Source of the DNA: Chelydra serpentina
Taxonomy: Eukaryota > Chordata > Testudines > Chelydridae
Length of the DNA: 64,000 bases
Assembly (NCBI GenBank): GCA_037349315.1
Contig: JBAIAC010000154.1
Coordinates: 558,001 to 622,000 of the forward strand
Reading direction: 5' to 3'
Below are positions 61,055 through 64,000 of this stretch, one piece after another; within the stretch, counting starts at the first letter, position 1, and every line of letters starts with the position of its first letter. The notes below the pieces were generated by a model that was not told where the DNA came from, did no database searches, and saw only the letters and a program-made list of their open reading frames with translations. Made by a program: the position numbers and the translations under genes.

Positions 61055-61700
61055 TACATTCCACACAGATAACAAGGAACAGACTGACCCAGCCTAAAGA
61101 CAGGGGCAAAGGGGAATATGACGGATAGAGTTGTTTTGTTCGAACCAACATGTACAAGGTGGGAGACGGCACCTTACTGCGTAGAGGGGTTGTACCTTGT
61201 TACGTAGAAGGGTTGCACCTCAGTACATCAGGAGTGATGTGTAACTTGTTTGTACCTGTGTATAAGAATTCACCCCCCCAAGGAGTTGTCTCTGGCTTTA
61301 GATTGGGCCACCACCAGTGACCCATTCAGAGCACCACACCGGTGGCGTCTGACAACAGCCTGTTACTGAAACATGCTGTAAGTTTGCTGGTGACATTCAA
61401 AGGACCCCCGCCCAGGAGGGTGTTCAATGAGCATGAACCAGCCGGGGAGTTGTCATGACGGGATTTGCAATTCAGTGACAGATGCCCAAGCACCACACTC
61501 TGGGGACTGCTCAAGTCTATGACTCAGTTGCACGAGACCACACCAGGGGGATTGTCCAACCCAGTGACTCAGCAAAGCCCACCCGGACATAGCTGGGCAA
61601 GTATTTTCTAGGCACATGATCTAAGGGTATAAAATAGGAGACCGTGACAAAATATTAGCAGGCTATTTTGTTAACTACTTGGCCAGTTTGTCTAATGGGC
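61055..61700. other. No gene recognised
   Basis: Nothing assignable; two TGACTCA-like phrases near 61520 and 61566. Confidence 0.35.
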
Positions 61701-61707
61701 TCATCCC

Positions 61708-61776
61708 TCTATTGGCCAGAAACCAAACCTAGACCTCCCGCTGTAGCTATGACTTCTGCTACTGAACCACCAATGC
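61708..61776 (-). pseudogene. tRNA-Gly-derived pseudogene
   Basis: Minus strand GCATTGGTGGTTCAGTAGCAGAA matches the 5' half of tRNA-Gly(GCC). The 3' half AGGTTTGGTTTCTGGCCAAT is recognisable but changed, and the anticodon is lost. Confidence 0.65.
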
Positions 61777-61779
61777 TCT

Positions 61780-62160
61780 AACTCCTCTTGTGAGACATTT
61801 CCTTCTGCACAATACTGCTGCTAGTCCAGCTATTGACTCCAGGAGACATTTTTCTTAGCCTGGTTTTGTGGTCACTTCTTTCTCTAGCAAAGGTCAATAC
61901 CTGGCCCTGTGCTCCAGACATCGTCATTCAAATCAAGCTTCAAGTGAACAATTCTTTCCCATTCCCACTCTGTGGGAGGGGAGACTTTGCAAAGCCCTCT
62001 CTGTGCTACTGCACGTGGCTAAGCAAAGAGAACAAACCACAAATCCCGCCTGTGCATTGGGAGCCAGGTTTGCTGTTTGATTTCTGTATTTCAGGTGATT
62101 TCAAGCCCAGGCATTGGGATTATTTACTAGTGTCTCTGGCATTGGAGCATTACTGTGCTC
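61780..62160. other. No gene recognised
   Basis: A 137-codon frame starting at 61833 runs into the Ser tRNA and has no domain signals. Confidence 0.4.
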
Positions 62161-62163
62161 AGA

Positions 62164-62245
62164 GCTGTGATGGCCGAGTGGTTAAGGCGTTGGAGTTGAA
62201 ATCCAATAGGGTTCCCCTGCGCAGGTTTGAATCCTGCTCACCGTG
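62164..62245 (+). tRNA. tRNA-Ser(UGA)
   Basis: 82 nt with GCTGTGA acceptor (one mismatch with TCACCGT), GATGGCCGAGTGGTTAAGGCG D-arm, loop GTTGAAA (TGA), long variable arm, T-arm GCAGGTTTGAATCCTGC (T at position 56) and discriminator G. T4 at 62255-62258. Confidence 0.82.
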
Positions 62246-62249
62246 AGGC

Positions 62250-62670
62250 CTGTGTTTTAACCACATTTCTAACAAGGGCAATACATCTATACAGACCCCT
62301 AAGACACCCTCAATTCTCTCCCCAACCCAAGTGAATCTGGTTCTGCTTCTTTCCTAGAGATGCCTGGGACACTACCTCACGCTGTGTCCTTGAGGTGTCA
62401 GGCAAACTCTCAGCACCATGGAGCATCCTGACATTGATCCTTGTGACCTGTGGGTTGGATTTATTTTAGTGGGACACGGGACATGTGGAGGATAAGTTAA
62501 ACTCTTAATTTCCTTAGGGTTCGCCTTCAATATACTTGTATGGTGGTTAATTCATCACCATTACAGGTCTATTGTATTTATTAGAATAGCACAAGTAAGT
62601 CACAGTCTGGTCACCCTTGGTGGGAGGTAATAGGACAAAGCCCCAAATAGCGGAAGTGGCCCTATACAAT
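62250..62670. other. No gene recognised; partial MITE at about 62608-62674
   Basis: CTGGTCACCCTTGGTGGGAGGTAATAGGACAAAGCCCC is a degraded GGGTGACCAGA-family copy. Confidence 0.45.
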
Positions 62671-63642
62671 CTGTGTCTGGCCAGCGGCAGGACATTAGCA
62701 TGGCAGGGGAAGGGTGGGTGTGGCAGTGACATCACAAAGGCCTTTTGCAGGACCTTGGCCTATTGGTCAAAGGTGGTGGGGAGGCGGTGACCTCACAGAG
62801 ACATGCTGACATCAGCCAGGCCAGGCCAGGCCAGGCCAGGCCAGGGGCGAGGGGCCAGGGAAACCTCGGAGACCCCCGTGGCTTTGCTTCAGCAAGTCTC
62901 CTTGTCGAGGTCTCTCTCGGAGGACTGAGAGAGTATTAGGGTTCACGTACGTGAGCACGAGGAGGAACCACTTTCGAGTTTTCTCCTTTCCTTTTACGGA
63001 CTTTCCTAGAAAACAGACGTCCCTGGTTAGAAGGTAAGAGCCTCCGAGAGGTTTGGAACCTGTTCAGTCTGATCCATCTGGTGCCAGCTGAATTCTAGGC
63101 ATGGAAAACAGTAGGTTCAGGTGGCAGAATTTTATTCCCCACTTGGGATTTTGTCCCTCAGAATCACTGGGGACATTAGGGTTTGTCCTTTTTGTTTGAC
63201 CTTTTCCTCCATCCCTACCTCCTTTCTCTTCATCTCTTACTTCTTTTGTCCTTTCCCCTGTTCCCCTCCCAGCACCAGGAGAGGTGTAGGGGTGTGTGTG
63301 TGTCTGGTGGGGGGTGCTCTGCAGATCCCATTGTGTGTGGTCTACCCAAAAATGTGGGGCTGAAATAGTGCTCGGACAGTGATCCCCACCGGTGACCTGG
63401 GCCATCCTTTGGGCTCTCTGGTGAGAGACCTGTGCCACCCCTCTGTCTCTACCCTGATTGGCTGAGCAGGGAGTTATTGACAGGGAGGGGACTCAGGTCC
63501 TTGTTCTCTTTTTAGACCAAGTAAATAAGTCATAACCAGTCACATGTGTGATGAATTTTGCTGTTTCTCTGCATTAATTGTAGAGATTGAGGGATGTTAA
63601 GGTAAGAAAGGACCATTATGTGCATCTTTAGGACTTTAGGGG
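62670..63642 (+). repeat. Duplicated promoter-like block, copy 4
   Basis: Closely matches 14160-15117: TGACATCACAAAGG, CTATTGGTCAAAGG, an expanded CAGGC(CAGGC)n, CACGTACGTGAGCACGAGGAG, AAGGTAAGAGCC donor-like site, ATGGAAAACAGTAGG, pyrimidine tract and ATGTTAAGGTAAGAAAGGACC, continuing into the CR1 fragment. Confidence 0.6.
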
Positions 63643-64000
63643 ACTGGAGCACATGACTTATGAGGAGAGGCTGAGGGAACTGAGATTGTTTAGCCTGCAG
63701 AAGAGAAGAGTGAGGGGGGATTTGATAGCTGCTTTCAACTACCTAAAAGGGGGTTCCAAAGAGGATGGATCTAGACTGTTCTCAGTGGTCGAAGATGACA
63801 GAACAAGGAGTAATGGTCTCAAGTTGCAGAGGGGGAGGTTTAGGTTGGATATTAGGAACAACTTTTTCACTAGTAGGGTGGTGAAGCACTGGAATGGGTT
63901 ACCTAGGGAGGTGGTGGAATCTCCTTCCTTAGAGGTTTTTAAGGTCAGGCTTAACAAAGCCCTGGCTGGGATGATTTAGTTGGGTTTGGTCCTGCTTTGA
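63643..64000 (+). mobile_element. CR1 LINE 3' end, cut by the window edge
   Basis: Last 108 codons of ORF2 (63653-63979) and start of the 3' UTR, with the same 5' truncation point as 15118. Confidence 0.9.

Overview
This is vertebrate nuclear DNA, most likely from a cryptodiran turtle. The window holds CR1 LINEs that end in the 8-bp ATTCTATG-type tail, a tRNA-headed SINE fused to a CR1 tail (the tortoise 'Cry' type), several LTR retroelements, an intron-containing tRNA-Ile(UAU) gene and no bacterial-style gene organisation. I found no host protein-coding gene. The long reading frames belong to retroelements or are by-products of minisatellites.

The window is a tRNA gene cluster built from repeatedly duplicated and inverted blocks. 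I count about 30 tRNA genes, pseudogenes and fragments: initiator Met x7, Phe x6, Lys x5, Thr x4, Gln x3, Arg x3, Ile(UAU) x2 (one is a 3' fragment), Ser x2, Gly x2 and Val x1. About half keep a pairing acceptor stem, A and B boxes and a nearby T4+ Pol III terminator. The rest have decayed.

Layout. 1-3.1 kb: LTR-like repeat and decayed tRNAs. 3.7-7.7 kb: 57-bp minisatellite, a palindrome with two divergent initiator-Met tRNAs, a SINE piece and a Phe pseudogene; the same block recurs in direct orientation at 43-46.2 kb. 7.7-12.0 kb: a nearly complete CR1 on the minus strand, including 5' UTR, ORF1 with an SGNH-esterase domain, and a broken ORF2. 12-17 kb: Phe and initiator-Met tRNAs and a promoter-like repeated block. 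17.2-23.6 kb and 45.7-53.8 kb: two arms of an inverted duplication carrying Arg, Gln, Lys, Thr and Ile tRNAs, a truncated Ty3/gypsy element and an LTR with a hAT-type MITE inside. 23.6-26.6 kb: 5'-truncated CR1, plus strand. 28.7-30.8 kb: 68-bp minisatellite. 31.1-31.8 kb: solo LTR with target duplication. 32.0-36.5 kb: Ty3/gypsy element with a SCAN-like Gag, protease and integrase but no visible reverse transcriptase. 36.6-42 kb: more Gln, Lys and Thr tRNAs and CR1 pieces. 54-62 kb: Ser, Gly, initiator-Met, Val, Phe and Ser tRNAs, a 46-bp minisatellite and a full SINE. 62.7-64 kb: another copy of the promoter-like block running into a CR1 fragment cut by the window edge.

The most informative signals are paralogous comparisons inside the window. 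The two arms carry the same tRNA loci with changed anticodons. Insertions present in one copy and absent from another give internal empty sites. One CR1 insertion has separated an intact initiator tRNA from its terminator. The RT-less Ty3/gypsy element has a Gag related to the SCAN domain. All tRNA calls were made by eye against remembered vertebrate consensus sequences; no covariance-model or database search was run.
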